This document shows, piece after piece, positions 21,856 to 31,027 of a DNA stretch of 64,000 nt (position 1 is its first letter; the number at the start of each line of letters is the position of its first letter). Location of the stretch: contig NZ_APNH01000001.1 in NCBI RefSeq assembly GCF_040361275.1, forward strand, positions 682,001 to 746,000. Reading direction: 5' to 3'. The position numbers and the translations under genes were made by a program. The notes under the pieces were generated by a model. That model did not search any database, was not told where the DNA came from, and saw only the letters and a program-made list of their open reading frames with translations. The stretch is from Salinisphaera sp. T31B1 (GTDB lineage: Bacteria; Pseudomonadota; Gammaproteobacteria; Nevskiales; Salinisphaeraceae).

Positions 21856-23514
21856 ATGGAAAGGCACTGCCCATTGGGCCTGCTTCGAGGGCTTGTCGTG
21901 TGCGCGATGCTCGCCACGCCGCTCGTTCCCGCATTTGCCGCGGATGCGGCCGATACGTCGGCCCCCAGGAGCGATCCGGCCGCGTCGGCGGACGCCAAGG
22001 GCGGCGCCGACGCGAGCGCCGGTGCGCGGGACAACGCACAAGCACCCGACGAGCGCCCGGCTCAGGCGTTCGGCTACGACCAGGTCGTCGAAAAAGCCAA
22101 GGCGCTTGCCGCCAAGGGTTACACGCCGCCCGCGCAAATTCCGAAATTCCTCCAGGATTTCGATTTCGCCCAGCTGGACCAGATTCAGTACAGAGCCGAT
22201 CAGGCGCTGTGGCACGATGCCGGGCTTGGCTTCGAGGCCATGTTCTATCACCCGGGCTCCTACTACACCCATGCGGTGAAGATGAATCTAGTCAACGCCA
22301 ACGGTGTCACCCCGTTCGCCTTCGACAAGAATCGCTACACCTACCCCAACGACGACTTGAAAAACCGTGTGCCGGATGATCTTGGCTATGCGGGCTTCAA
22401 ACTCCTGCATGAGCTCGACAAACCGGGCAAGCTGGACGAAGTGGTGTCGTTCCTGGGGGCGTCGTATTTCCGCGGCCTGGGTGCCGACGAGCATTACGGC
22501 CTGTCGGCGCGTGGCCTGGCGATCAATACCGGCAGCGACAAGGGCGAAGAGTTTCCCTCCTTCGTCGAGTTCTGGCTGGTCGAGCCGGCCAAGGACGGCG
22601 ACGACATCACGGCCTATGCGCTGCTGGATTCGCCCAGCGTATCGGGTGCCTATCGATTCATGATCACCCCCGGTTCGGCCACGGTCACCCATGTCGAAAT
22701 GACCCTGTTCACCCGCAAGGGCATCGACAAGCTGGGCGTAGCACCGCTGACGAGCATGTTCACCTGGGGCGAAAACAGTCTGACCCGGCTCGACGACTAC
22801 CGCCCTGAAGCACATGATTCAGACGGTATGCTGATCTCGTCGGCCAACGGCGAATGGGTCTGGCGGCCCTTGGTCAACCCGCAGAAACTGTGGATGAACC
22901 AATTCTCGGCCAACAACGTGCGTGGGTTCGGGTTGCTGCAGCGCGATCGTAATTTCGATCACTACCAGGATCTGGACTACGAATACGAAAAAAGGCCGAA
23001 TGCATGGATCACGCCCGCCGGCGACTGGGGTGAGGGCCATCTGGAGTTGGTCCAGATTCCTTCGGACAGCGAGGTGAACGACAACATCGCGTTGTACTGG
23101 GTGCCCAAGGAGCCGGTCACGGCCGGACAGCGTTTGCACTACGGCTACGATATCCGCTGGAGCGCCGACCAGGCCGCACCGGATTCGCTGGGCCATGCGG
23201 TTGCCTCGCGTATTGGCCGTGCGGCCGTGGTGCCGGGCCAGCCGCGTGATTCGATCCGTGTGGCCATCGAGTTCACCGGTGGTGAGCTGGGCAATCTAGT
23301 CGATGCCAATTCGGTTCAGCCGCGTGTCAACGCCATGCGCGATGCGACCATCAACAACATTCAGGCGGTGCGCAACCCGCATACCGGCGGCTGGCGCCTG
23401 ACCTTCCTCGTGCCGACCGCGTCGCTGGATTCGCCGCTGGAACTGCGTGCCTATCTGGCCGATAGCAAGGGCGGGGCGTTGACCGAAACCTGGACATACG
23501 CGCTCGCCCCGTGA
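21856..23514 (+). CDS. opgG: Glucan biosynthesis protein G (periplasmic)
   Basis: Periplasmic protein required for synthesis and branching of osmoregulated periplasmic glucans (OPG). It has 552 residues: a signal peptide (LRGLVVCAMLATPLVPAFA), then an Ala/Asp-rich linker of about 40 residues not usual in E. coli OpgG, then the conserved domain beginning FGYDQVVEKAKALAAKGY, with WGENSL, RDRNFDHYQDL and YEKRPNAWI. The ATG at 21856 has GGAG six bases upstream and is preferred over an upstream TTG. It overlaps opgH (GTGA), so the two form a coupled operon. Between OpgG and OpgD, the coupling to opgH favours OpgG. Confidence 0.95.
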   Translation: MERHCPLGLLRGLVVCAMLATPLVPAFAADAADTSAPRSDPAASADAKGGADASAGARDNAQAPDERPAQAFGYDQVVEKAKALAAKGYTPPAQIPKFLQDFDFAQLDQIQYRADQALWHDAGLGFEAMFYHPGSYYTHAVKMNLVNANGVTPFAFDKNRYTYPNDDLKNRVPDDLGYAGFKLLHELDKPGKLDEVVSFLGASYFRGLGADEHYGLSARGLAINTGSDKGEEFPSFVEFWLVEPAKDGDDITAYALLDSPSVSGAYRFMITPGSATVTHVEMTLFTRKGIDKLGVAPLTSMFTWGENSLTRLDDYRPEAHDSDGMLISSANGEWVWRPLVNPQKLWMNQFSANNVRGFGLLQRDRNFDHYQDLDYEYEKRPNAWITPAGDWGEGHLELVQIPSDSEVNDNIALYWVPKEPVTAGQRLHYGYDIRWSADQAAPDSLGHAVASRIGRAAVVPGQPRDSIRVAIEFTGGELGNLVDANSVQPRVNAMRDATINNIQAVRNPHTGGWRLTFLVPTASLDSPLELRAYLADSKGGALTETWTYALAP

Positions 23515-25964
23515 GTCCAGATCACAGCCGACCCGACGATGCCATCGTGCGGACACTCAGCGCCTACCTGAAGCGTCTGCCGCTCACGCCAGAGCGTCGT
23601 CAGAGTCTGTACGCGAGCGTGATCGCGACCCAGCCTACGGACATGACACACGCGTTCGGCGCGCTCGCCGACGAGTTGGCCAGCGGACAGGACGACGAGC
23701 AGGCGCTGGTGGCGCGGGTGCAGGCCGCCTACCCCGGGCTGCACGGTAGCGACCAGCCCAGCGGCGCGCTGCGCGGTGCGTCCATGCCGCGTCTGAATCG
23801 CTGGCCGATGTCGCCGGCCGATATCGATCGAAGGCCCTGGCGTGTGTTGTCGCCGCTGGTGCCCTGGCTGCGCCGCGGAGGACGCGCCCTGCCCAAGGCG
23901 GTGCCGAGCCGGCTCAAGGCGGTGGTGCGCTGGCGGCAATGTCTGCTGGCGACCATGGTGGCCATTCCCGCGGCCGGCGCGACAGCCTATATGGGCACGG
24001 TATTGCCGCACCGCGGCGCCACGCTGCTGGAAACATTCATCCTGGGCGCCGCGTTCATGCTGTTTGCCTGGATTCTGGTGGGATTCTGGACCGCGCTGTC
24101 GGGGTTCTTCGTGCTCTCGCGCGGCGATCGCTACCTGGTCCGCGGCGAGCAGAATCCGGCCGCCGATGACGGCGCGCGTACCGCCATCGTCATGCCCATC
24201 TATGAAGAGGACGTGTCCCGCACGTTCGCGGGGCTGAGGGCGATCTACGAATCCCTGGAGGCGACCGGACGTCTGGCCGAGTTCGATTTCTTCGTGCTCA
24301 GCGATTCAGTCAAGCCGGATACCGTCGTCGCCGAGCAGAAGGCATGGGCCGATACCTGCGATGCGCTGGGTGCGTTCGGCCGTTTCTTCTATCGACGCCG
24401 GCGAGCGCGGGTCAAGCGCAAGAGCGGCAATCTGGCCGATTTCTGTCGCCGTTGGGGCGGCCATTACCGCTACATGATCGTGCTCGATGCCGACTCGATC
24501 ATGGTCGGCAAGACGCTGACCGCGATGGTCGACCGCATGCAGGCCAACCCCAGTGCCGGATTGATTCAGACGCCGCCGACCGCGGTCAACCGTGACAGCA
24601 TGCTCGCTCGCGTGCAGCAGTTCGCCACCCGGGTCTACGGCCGTATGTTTGCGGCGGGGCTGCATTTCTGGCACCTAGATAACGCCCACTACTGGGGGCA
24701 TAACGCGATCATTCGTATCGCCCCGTTCATGGCGCACTGCGCACTCCCGCGTCTGCCGGGCCGCGGCGCGCTGTCCGGCGAGATCCTGTCGCACGATTTC
24801 GTCGAGGCGGCGTTGATGCGGCGCGCGGGGTGGGGTGTATATATCGCCTACGACCTCGCGGGCAGCTATGAGGAAGTCCCACCCACGCTGCTCGACGAAC
24901 TCGGCCGCGACCGGCGCTGGTGTCAGGGCAATATCCAGCATATCCGGCTGCTGTTTTCGGACAATCTGGCGCCGGCTCACCGGGCCCTGTTCGCCAACGG
25001 GGTGATGGCCTATACCTCTGCGGCGATCTGGTTCATCTTCCTGCTGTTGTCCAGCGGCGAGGCGATACTGGAGGCGCTGCGCACGCCCGACTATTTCCCG
25101 GTCGCCGGTGCGCTGTTTCCGCAGTGGCCGGTCTGGCAGCCGATATGGGCAGTGAGCCTGTTCGTAGCCACTCTCGTGGTGCTGTTTCTTCCCAAGATTC
25201 TGGGGATGGCCATGATCATCTGGCGCGGGCGTCAGGCGGAGTTCGGCGGCGTGGGCAGTCTGGTCGGTTCCACGCTCATCGAGATCTTCTTGACGTCGCT
25301 GCTCGCCCCCATCCGCATGCTTGCCCATACCCGCTTCGTTTTCACGACCCTGCTCGGCATGCAGGTCAAGTGGGACAGTCAGCAGCGGGCCGATGTACAG
25401 GTTGCCTGGTTGCGTGCGCTCCGCTTTCATCTGCCCGGTATGATTTTGGCCGTGGTTTGGGGCGGACTGCTTGTCTGGTACACGCCCGGTTTTGCGCCGT
25501 GGCTGGCGCCCATCCTCGTGCCGTTGCTGCTTGCGCCGGCGGTCACCGTGCTGACCTCGCGAGTCGATCTCGGTGTCTGGATGCGCCGCCACGATCTGCA
25601 GCTGATTCCCGAAGAGCGGCACCCGCCGGCGGAGCTGGCCCGCGTGGTGGAACTGGAAGCGGCAGCTGGTCCCGAGGCGGACTTCGCCGATGCGGTCGTC
25701 GATCCGGTGATCAACGCCTTGCATATCGGCCTGCAGGGCCGGCCGCGTCGGTTTGCAGACGAGCTCGTCGACTATCGCCAGAGTCTGACGGACCGGGCGC
25801 TGGCTGAAGGCGCGCAGTCGCTGACCACCGGTGAACAGAAGACCTTGCTGGCCGATCCGGCACGCATGCGCTGGCTCCACGAAGCGGTATGGACACAGGC
25901 GCCCGCGGCCTGGCAGGTGCGCCTGGAGCAGGCGTCTACGCAAGCGCCGGCCGGGTCTGTATAG
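23511..25964 (+). CDS. opgH: Glucan biosynthesis glucosyltransferase H
   Basis: Inner-membrane family 2 glycosyltransferase (817 residues) that polymerises UDP-glucose into linear beta-1,2-glucan and passes it to OpgG. The cytosolic catalytic domain contains AIVMPIYEEDVSRTFAG, the DADSIM metal-binding motif and GRDRRWCQGN, the QxxRW-type motif; it is flanked by about eight hydrophobic segments. It starts with GTG at 23511, the opgG stop (TGA) overlapping by three bases. In some bacteria OpgH also links UDP-glucose levels to cell size through FtsZ; nothing here tests that. Confidence 0.96.
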   Translation: MSPDHSRPDDAIVRTLSAYLKRLPLTPERRQSLYASVIATQPTDMTHAFGALADELASGQDDEQALVARVQAAYPGLHGSDQPSGALRGASMPRLNRWPMSPADIDRRPWRVLSPLVPWLRRGGRALPKAVPSRLKAVVRWRQCLLATMVAIPAAGATAYMGTVLPHRGATLLETFILGAAFMLFAWILVGFWTALSGFFVLSRGDRYLVRGEQNPAADDGARTAIVMPIYEEDVSRTFAGLRAIYESLEATGRLAEFDFFVLSDSVKPDTVVAEQKAWADTCDALGAFGRFFYRRRRARVKRKSGNLADFCRRWGGHYRYMIVLDADSIMVGKTLTAMVDRMQANPSAGLIQTPPTAVNRDSMLARVQQFATRVYGRMFAAGLHFWHLDNAHYWGHNAIIRIAPFMAHCALPRLPGRGALSGEILSHDFVEAALMRRAGWGVYIAYDLAGSYEEVPPTLLDELGRDRRWCQGNIQHIRLLFSDNLAPAHRALFANGVMAYTSAAIWFIFLLLSSGEAILEALRTPDYFPVAGALFPQWPVWQPIWAVSLFVATLVVLFLPKILGMAMIIWRGRQAEFGGVGSLVGSTLIEIFLTSLLAPIRMLAHTRFVFTTLLGMQVKWDSQQRADVQVAWLRALRFHLPGMILAVVWGGLLVWYTPGFAPWLAPILVPLLLAPAVTVLTSRVDLGVWMRRHDLQLIPEERHPPAELARVVELEAAAGPEADFADAVVDPVINALHIGLQGRPRRFADELVDYRQSLTDRALAEGAQSLTTGEQKTLLADPARMRWLHEAVWTQAPAAWQVRLEQASTQAPAGSV

Positions 25965-25965
25965 T
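25937..25965 (+). promoter_or_regulatory. Possible glmU promoter at the opgH 3' end
   Basis: TATAGT (25960-25965) overlaps the opgH stop codon, with a weak -35 (TACGCA) 17 bp upstream. An inverted repeat CTGTA/TACAG (25958-25962 and 25971-25975) covers the -10 region and could be an operator. Confidence 0.35.
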
Positions 25966-25994
25966 CGCCCTACAGTTCTCGGGTAGCATCTAAC

Positions 25995-27371
25995 ATGGGT
26001 CTACATATTGTCGTGCTCGCCGCGGGCAAGGGAAAGCGCATGCATTCCGCCCTGCCCAAGGTGCTCCAACCGTTGGGCGACCGACCGTTGCTCAAGCATG
26101 TCGTGGAAGCTGCGCAGGCGTTGGATCCGGAAGCGATCCACGTCGTCTATGGTCACGGTGCCGAGCAGGTGCAGTCGGCTCTGGGTTATCTGGATGTGAA
26201 CTGGGTCTTCCAGGAGCAGCAGCTGGGTACCGGTCACGCGGTCGATCAGGCAATCGGCGATGTGCCGGACGGGGCCCAGGTCCTGGTGCTGTACGGCGAC
26301 GTGCCTTTGATCCGGGCCGGCACGTTGTCGCATCTGGTCGAAGCCGCGGGCCAGAGCGCCCTGGCGCTGTTGACCGTCGTGCTCGACGATCCCAGCGGCT
26401 ACGGGCGTATCAAGCGCGACGATGACAACCGTGTGGTCGGCATCGTCGAGGAGAAGGACACAAGCGCCGACGAGCGGTATATCCGCGAGGTGAACACCGG
26501 CCTTCTGTGTGCCCAGGCCGGGCATCTTCGCGACTGGCTGTCGCGGCTGACCAATGAAAATACGCAGGGCGAGTACTATCTAACCGACTGTATCGCCATG
26601 GCGGCCGGCGACGGGATCTCGATCGTCGCAGGCCAGGCGGGCAGCGTCGCCGAGACACAGGGCATCAACGACAAACGCGATCTGGCCGTGGCCGAGCGAC
26701 AGCTGCAGAAGCGCCAGGCCGAGGCCCTGATGGCTCAGGGTCTGACTCTGCGCGACCCCGATCGTTTCGATCTGCGTGGGTCGCTGCGTGTCGGCCGGGA
26801 TTGCATCATCGACGTCAACGCTGTGATCGAAGGTGAGGTCGTACTCGGCGATGGTGTGAGCATCGGCCCGCACTGCGTGCTGCGCAACTGTACGATCGGT
26901 GATCAGACCCAGGTGCTGTCGCATACCGTCATCGAGCACGCCGAGATCGGCGATCGCTGCCAGATCGGCCCGTTCGCCCGGCTGCGGCCGGACACCCGAC
27001 TCGGCGATCGCGCCAAGATCGGGAATTTCGTCGAAACCAAGAAGATCCGGCTGGGCAAGGGCAGCAAGATCAATCACCTGAGCTATGTCGGGGATGCCCA
27101 CGTCGGCGACAACGTCAATATCGGTGCGGGCGTGATCACCTGCAACTACGATGGGGCCAACAAGCATCTGACCACGATCGGCGACGACGCCTTCATCGGC
27201 TCGGATTGTCAGTTGGTGGCCCCCGTGGCCGTCGAGCGGGGCGCGACGATTGGCGCCGGCTCGACGATCACCAAGACTGCACCGGCCGATGCGCTGACCT
27301 TGACTCGCGGCAAGCAAGTCACCATTGAAAACTGGAAACGCCCGCGCAAGCATACGCCCGGCCACGATTGA
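25995..27371 (+). CDS. glmU: Bifunctional GlcNAc-1-P uridyltransferase / GlcN-1-P acetyltransferase
   Basis: Makes UDP-GlcNAc for peptidoglycan and LPS in two steps. It has 458 residues, the usual length. The N-terminal pyrophosphorylase domain has LAAGKGKRMHSALPKVL (8-24), a GTGHAV nucleotide loop and LYGDVPLI with the metal-binding Asp. The C-terminal half is a left-handed beta helix of hexapeptide repeats with the acetyl-transfer region NFVETKK and HLSYVGDAHVG. It precedes glmS by 48 bp, forming the classical glmUS pair. Confidence 0.98.
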   Translation: MGLHIVVLAAGKGKRMHSALPKVLQPLGDRPLLKHVVEAAQALDPEAIHVVYGHGAEQVQSALGYLDVNWVFQEQQLGTGHAVDQAIGDVPDGAQVLVLYGDVPLIRAGTLSHLVEAAGQSALALLTVVLDDPSGYGRIKRDDDNRVVGIVEEKDTSADERYIREVNTGLLCAQAGHLRDWLSRLTNENTQGEYYLTDCIAMAAGDGISIVAGQAGSVAETQGINDKRDLAVAERQLQKRQAEALMAQGLTLRDPDRFDLRGSLRVGRDCIIDVNAVIEGEVVLGDGVSIGPHCVLRNCTIGDQTQVLSHTVIEHAEIGDRCQIGPFARLRPDTRLGDRAKIGNFVETKKIRLGKGSKINHLSYVGDAHVGDNVNIGAGVITCNYDGANKHLTTIGDDAFIGSDCQLVAPVAVERGATIGAGSTITKTAPADALTLTRGKQVTIENWKRPRKHTPGHD

Positions 27372-27419
27372 GTCCGGTCGGTTCGAGCGAACGTCTTCTA
27401 ATCAGAGCAAGCCAAAACC

Positions 27420-29249
27420 ATGTGTGGAATCGTCGGCGCGAGTGCGCAACGAAACGTCGAGCCCATCCTTCTCGAAGGGTTGCGTCGTCTGGAATATCGC
27501 GGCTACGACTCGGCCGGCATGGCCGTCATCGACGGCCGCTCGCTCGATCGCGTTCGGGCGGTCGGCAAGGTTCAGGCCCTGGCCGACAAGCTCGAGAACG
27601 CGCCCAGACCGGGCACGCTCGGCATCGCCCACACCCGCTGGGCCACCCATGGCGGTGTATCGGAGATCAACGCGCATCCCCATGTGTCGACCGATCGGGT
27701 CGCGGTTGTCCATAATGGCATCATCGAGAACTTCGAAGGCCTCAAGCGGCGGCTGACCGATGCCGGCTACGAGTTCACCTCCGAAACCGATACCGAAGTC
27801 GTCGCGCATCTGATCGAGAGCTATCTCGACGATTCTGCCGATCTCGCCGAAGCGGTCCGACGGGCGGTGGCCGAATTGCACGGCGCCTATGCGCTGGCCG
27901 TGGTCAGCCGGGACGATCCGAGTACGCTGGTCGCCACCCGCAGCGGCTCGCCGCTGGTGCTCGGTGTGGGCATCGGCGAGCACTTCGTGGCATCGGATGT
28001 GGCGGCGTTGCTGCCGGTCACGCGGCGCTTCGTGTATCTCGAAGAGGGCGATCTGGTCGTGCTCACGCCCGAGGCGTTCGCCATCACCGATGGCGACGGT
28101 AGCGCCGTGACCCGCGAGATCAAGGAATCCGAGCTGTCGATTGCCGCCACCGAGAAAGGCGGCTATCGCCACTTCATGCTCAAGGAGATTCACGAACAAC
28201 CCGCCGCGCTCGCCGAAACCTGGCAGGGGCGAATGTCGGCCGAGGATATTCTGGCCTCCAGTATCGGCCCGCAGGCCGCCGAAATGCTCGATCAGGTCGA
28301 AGCGATCCATATTGTCGCCTGCGGCACGAGCCACCATGCGGGGCTCGTCGCGCGGTACTGGATCGAAGCCATGGCGCGGATCCCCTGCAACGTCGAACTG
28401 GCCAGCGAATATCGCTATCGTGATCCGGTCGTGCCCCGGAATTGTCTGTTCGTGACCCTGTCCCAATCCGGCGAGACGGCCGATACACTGGCAGCGCTGC
28501 GCTATGCCAAGGGTCTTGGTGACGGGCAGGGCTATCTGGCCACGCTCGCGATCTGCAACAAGCCCGAGACCTCGCTCACGCGTGAGTCTGATCTGGTGCT
28601 CATGACCCGTGCCGGCCCGGAAATCGGTGTCGCCTCGACCAAGGCGTTCACCACTCAGCTGCTGTGCCTGCTGCTTTTGGCCGGCATGCTCGATCGCGAC
28701 AAACTGCGCCGCGCCGCTCTGGCCGCCGATATTCGAAAGATTGAACAGGCCGTCAACCAGGTGCTCGAACTCGACGACGCGATTCGCCATCTGGCTGAAG
28801 AATTCGTCGACAAGCAACATGCGTTGTTCCTGGGCCGCGGCCCGATGTACCCGATCGCCATGGAAGGCGCGCTCAAGCTCAAGGAGATCTCCTATCTCCA
28901 TGCCGAGGCCTATGCCGCCGGTGAGCTCAAGCACGGCCCACTCGCGCTCGTCGACGAGAACATGCCGGTTATCGCCGTCGCGCCACGCAACGACTGGCTG
29001 GAAAAGGTCAAATCCAATCTGCAGGAAGTTCGTGCCCGCGGCGGCAAGCTCTACGTATTCGCCGACGCCGACGCCGGCCTGGATACCGGGCCCGGCATCA
29101 CCGTGCTCGACATGCCCCATGTCGACGAGACGTTAGCGCCGATCGCCTACACGATCCCGCTGCAGTTGCTGTCCTACTATGTGGCCGTCGCCAAAGGCAC
29201 GGACGTCGACCAACCGCGAAACCTGGCCAAGTCGGTGACCGTGGAGTGA
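27420..29249 (+). CDS. glmS: Glutamine-fructose-6-phosphate aminotransferase
   Basis: Forms glucosamine-6-phosphate from fructose-6-P and glutamine, the entry to amino-sugar synthesis. It has 609 residues. The N-terminal Ntn amidotransferase domain starts MCGIVGA with the catalytic Cys exposed after Met removal, and has [10 protein letters not shown] and HTRWATHG. Two SIS domains follow ([39 protein letters not shown]), with the C-terminal AKSVTVE. No glmS ribozyme is expected or seen. It is the last gene of the conserved block; about 500 bp of apparently non-coding DNA follows. Confidence 0.98.
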   Translation: MCGIVGASAQRNVEPILLEGLRRLEYRGYDSAGMAVIDGRSLDRVRAVGKVQALADKLENAPRPGTLGIAHTRWATHGGVSEINAHPHVSTDRVAVVHNGIIENFEGLKRRLTDAGYEFTSETDTEVVAHLIESYLDDSADLAEAVRRAVAELHGAYALAVVSRDDPSTLVATRSGSPLVLGVGIGEHFVASDVAALLPVTRRFVYLEEGDLVVLTPEAFAITDGDGSAVTREIKESELSIAATEKGGYRHFMLKEIHEQPAALAETWQGRMSAEDILASSIGPQAAEMLDQVEAIHIVACGTSHHAGLVARYWIEAMARIPCNVELASEYRYRDPVVPRNCLFVTLSQSGETADTLAALRYAKGLGDGQGYLATLAICNKPETSLTRESDLVLMTRAGPEIGVASTKAFTTQLLCLLLLAGMLDRDKLRRAALAADIRKIEQAVNQVLELDDAIRHLAEEFVDKQHALFLGRGPMYPIAMEGALKLKEISYLHAEAYAAGELKHGPLALVDENMPVIAVAPRNDWLEKVKSNLQEVRARGGKLYVFADADAGLDTGPGITVLDMPHVDETLAPIAYTIPLQLLSYYVAVAKGTDVDQPRNLAKSVTVE

Positions 29250-29754
29250 TCGGCCGACGGCCCGTGGGTTAGGTATTCGGGCGCCGGCGCAATGCTCGAC
29301 AGTCGAACGAGGCGGCGTAATGGTCACCGGCCGCTCGGCTGGCTCGCCTCGGTTTGGCTCGCCAGCGCGGGGCCGGACGATCGGCTGTTCACACGGATCA
29401 CGTCCTATCCGGTTGGCGGCAATACACGGATGTCTATCGTTGTCGGGGATCTCGCCGCGACTGCCGCTAGTGCCGCGTAGTCCGCCGGATCCCGGCCGGC
29501 GACCCAGGGCGACGCCCCGTCGTGTGACGCCTGTCAGGACTCGTTATCGGCGCGCCTTGAATAGGTATCGGTGCTGCGATGCGACGGTGTATTCACCGTA
29601 GGCGTCGCCTGAAGTGAATGACGGCCGAGATCATTGACCCGGATTGTCTGCTGGCAGTACCGCCCTGTTCGAACACGGCGGGCCGCGCCCCACGGACGTA
29701 TACGTGTGCGTTCATAGTTGGTATTAAAGGACTTTCTCCGGCCATCTGTCAGGT
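29250..29754. other. Intergenic region between glmS and the MFS-soxCD unit
   Basis: About 505 bp without a credible gene: short frames here show no ribosome binding sites or recognisable protein. The main structure is an imperfect 29-bp palindrome at 29591-29619. The last 60 bp are AT-richer (GGTATTAAAGG near 29730) and probably contain the promoter of the MFS gene. Confidence 0.6.
29591..29619. repeat. 29-bp imperfect palindrome
   Basis: Arms ATTCAC/GTGAAT (29591-29596 and 29614-29619) and AGGCG/CGCCT (29600-29604 and 29606-29610) are symmetrical about T29605; only the three-base spacers CGT/GAA do not pair. It lies 136 bp upstream of the MFS start and could be an operator or a stem-loop. 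Confidence 0.55.
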
Positions 29755-30999
29755 ATGAGTCCGAACAGCCCAACTACTGCCCACGACCCGCCCGGACGCT
29801 GGGCGGCGCTGGCGATACTAGCCAGCGCCATGCTGCTGGGCATGACAACCTGGTTTTCGGCTACTGCGGTGGTGCCGCAGCTGCGCGAGCTGTGGGCGCT
29901 ATCGCCAGGCGAGGCCGCTTGGATGACCATCGCGGTTCAGCTGGGTTTTGTCGCCGGTGCACTCACCTCGGCAGTGTTCAATATTGCCGATCGGGTGCCG
30001 CCTCGCCGGCTGATGCTCTACGGGGCCATACTCGCAGCGTTCGCCAACATCTGTCTGTTGGCGACCCCACCGGTGGCACTGGCGATCGGTCTACGTGCGG
30101 TCACCGGCTTCGGCCTGGCCAGCGTCTATCCGCCGGCCATGAAGGCGATGGCCACCTGGTTCAAGGTCAACCGCGGTACTGCGCTCGGGATCATGGTGGG
30201 CGCGCTCACCCTGGGTTCGGCGATGCCCCATCTGGTCAACGGCCTCGGCGGGCTGGACTGGCGAATCGTCATCGTGGCGACATCGGTCTTGTCCGTGATC
30301 GGCGGCCTGGTCGCCGCGTTCATGGGCAGCGACGGTCCGTTTGCGTTTCCTCGGGCGCCGTTCGATCTAAGGCAGAGCTGGCGCGCCTTTTCGGATCGGC
30401 CCGTGCGGCTCGCCTCGATCGGCTATTTCGGCCATATGTGGGAGCTCTATGCGATGTGGGCCTGGTTTTCGGTCTTCTATGGCGATGTGTTGGCCGGGCA
30501 GGCCTTCGATGCACCGCTGGCCACCGCCGCCCTGGCGACATTCGCGGTCATCGGCATCGGTGCGATCGGATGCTGGATCGGCGGCATCCTCGGCGATCGC
30601 TGGGGTCGCGGCCGTGCGACGTCGTTGGCCATGTGCGTGTCCGGCGCCTGCGCATTGCTGATTGGCTGGTTGCCGGATAACTACTGGCCGCTTATTCTCA
30701 TCGTGGGGTTGGTCTGGGGTTTCTGGGTCGTGGCCGATTCGGCCCAGTTCTCGACGGTGATTACCGAACTTGGGGACCAGCGTTATGTCGGCACCGCGCT
30801 GACCATACAACTGGCGATCGGCTATATCCTCACCGTGCCGACGTTGTGGCTGATCCCGGTGGTTCACGAACATTTCGGTTGGGCGGCCGCGTTCGGGGTG
30901 CTGGCGATTGGCCCAGCGGTCGGCACGATTGCGATGCAGCGTCTGGGCACGTGCGAAACCAAGAGCACGCGTGCGTCGGCGCCTGCGACTACACCATGA
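29755..30999 (+). CDS. MFS transporter
   Basis: Inner-membrane major facilitator of 414 residues with about 12 predicted helices. The A-like motif after helix 2 reads FNIADRVPPRR and its repeat in the second half GGILGDRWGRGRA. It resembles the anion or organic-solute branches of the MFS, but the substrate cannot be deduced. The gene ends 28 bp before the GTG start of soxC and probably shares its transcript, so an oxyanion or sulfur-compound exporter or importer is plausible. The last dozen residues are polar and Thr-rich. Confidence 0.85.
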   Translation: MSPNSPTTAHDPPGRWAALAILASAMLLGMTTWFSATAVVPQLRELWALSPGEAAWMTIAVQLGFVAGALTSAVFNIADRVPPRRLMLYGAILAAFANICLLATPPVALAIGLRAVTGFGLASVYPPAMKAMATWFKVNRGTALGIMVGALTLGSAMPHLVNGLGGLDWRIVIVATSVLSVIGGLVAAFMGSDGPFAFPRAPFDLRQSWRAFSDRPVRLASIGYFGHMWELYAMWAWFSVFYGDVLAGQAFDAPLATAALATFAVIGIGAIGCWIGGILGDRWGRGRATSLAMCVSGACALLIGWLPDNYWPLILIVGLVWGFWVVADSAQFSTVITELGDQRYVGTALTIQLAIGYILTVPTLWLIPVVHEHFGWAAAFGVLAIGPAVGTIAMQRLGTCETKSTRASAPATTP

Positions 31000-31027
31000 T
31001 GGGTCTGTCTTTCAGGGAGTCGAAACA

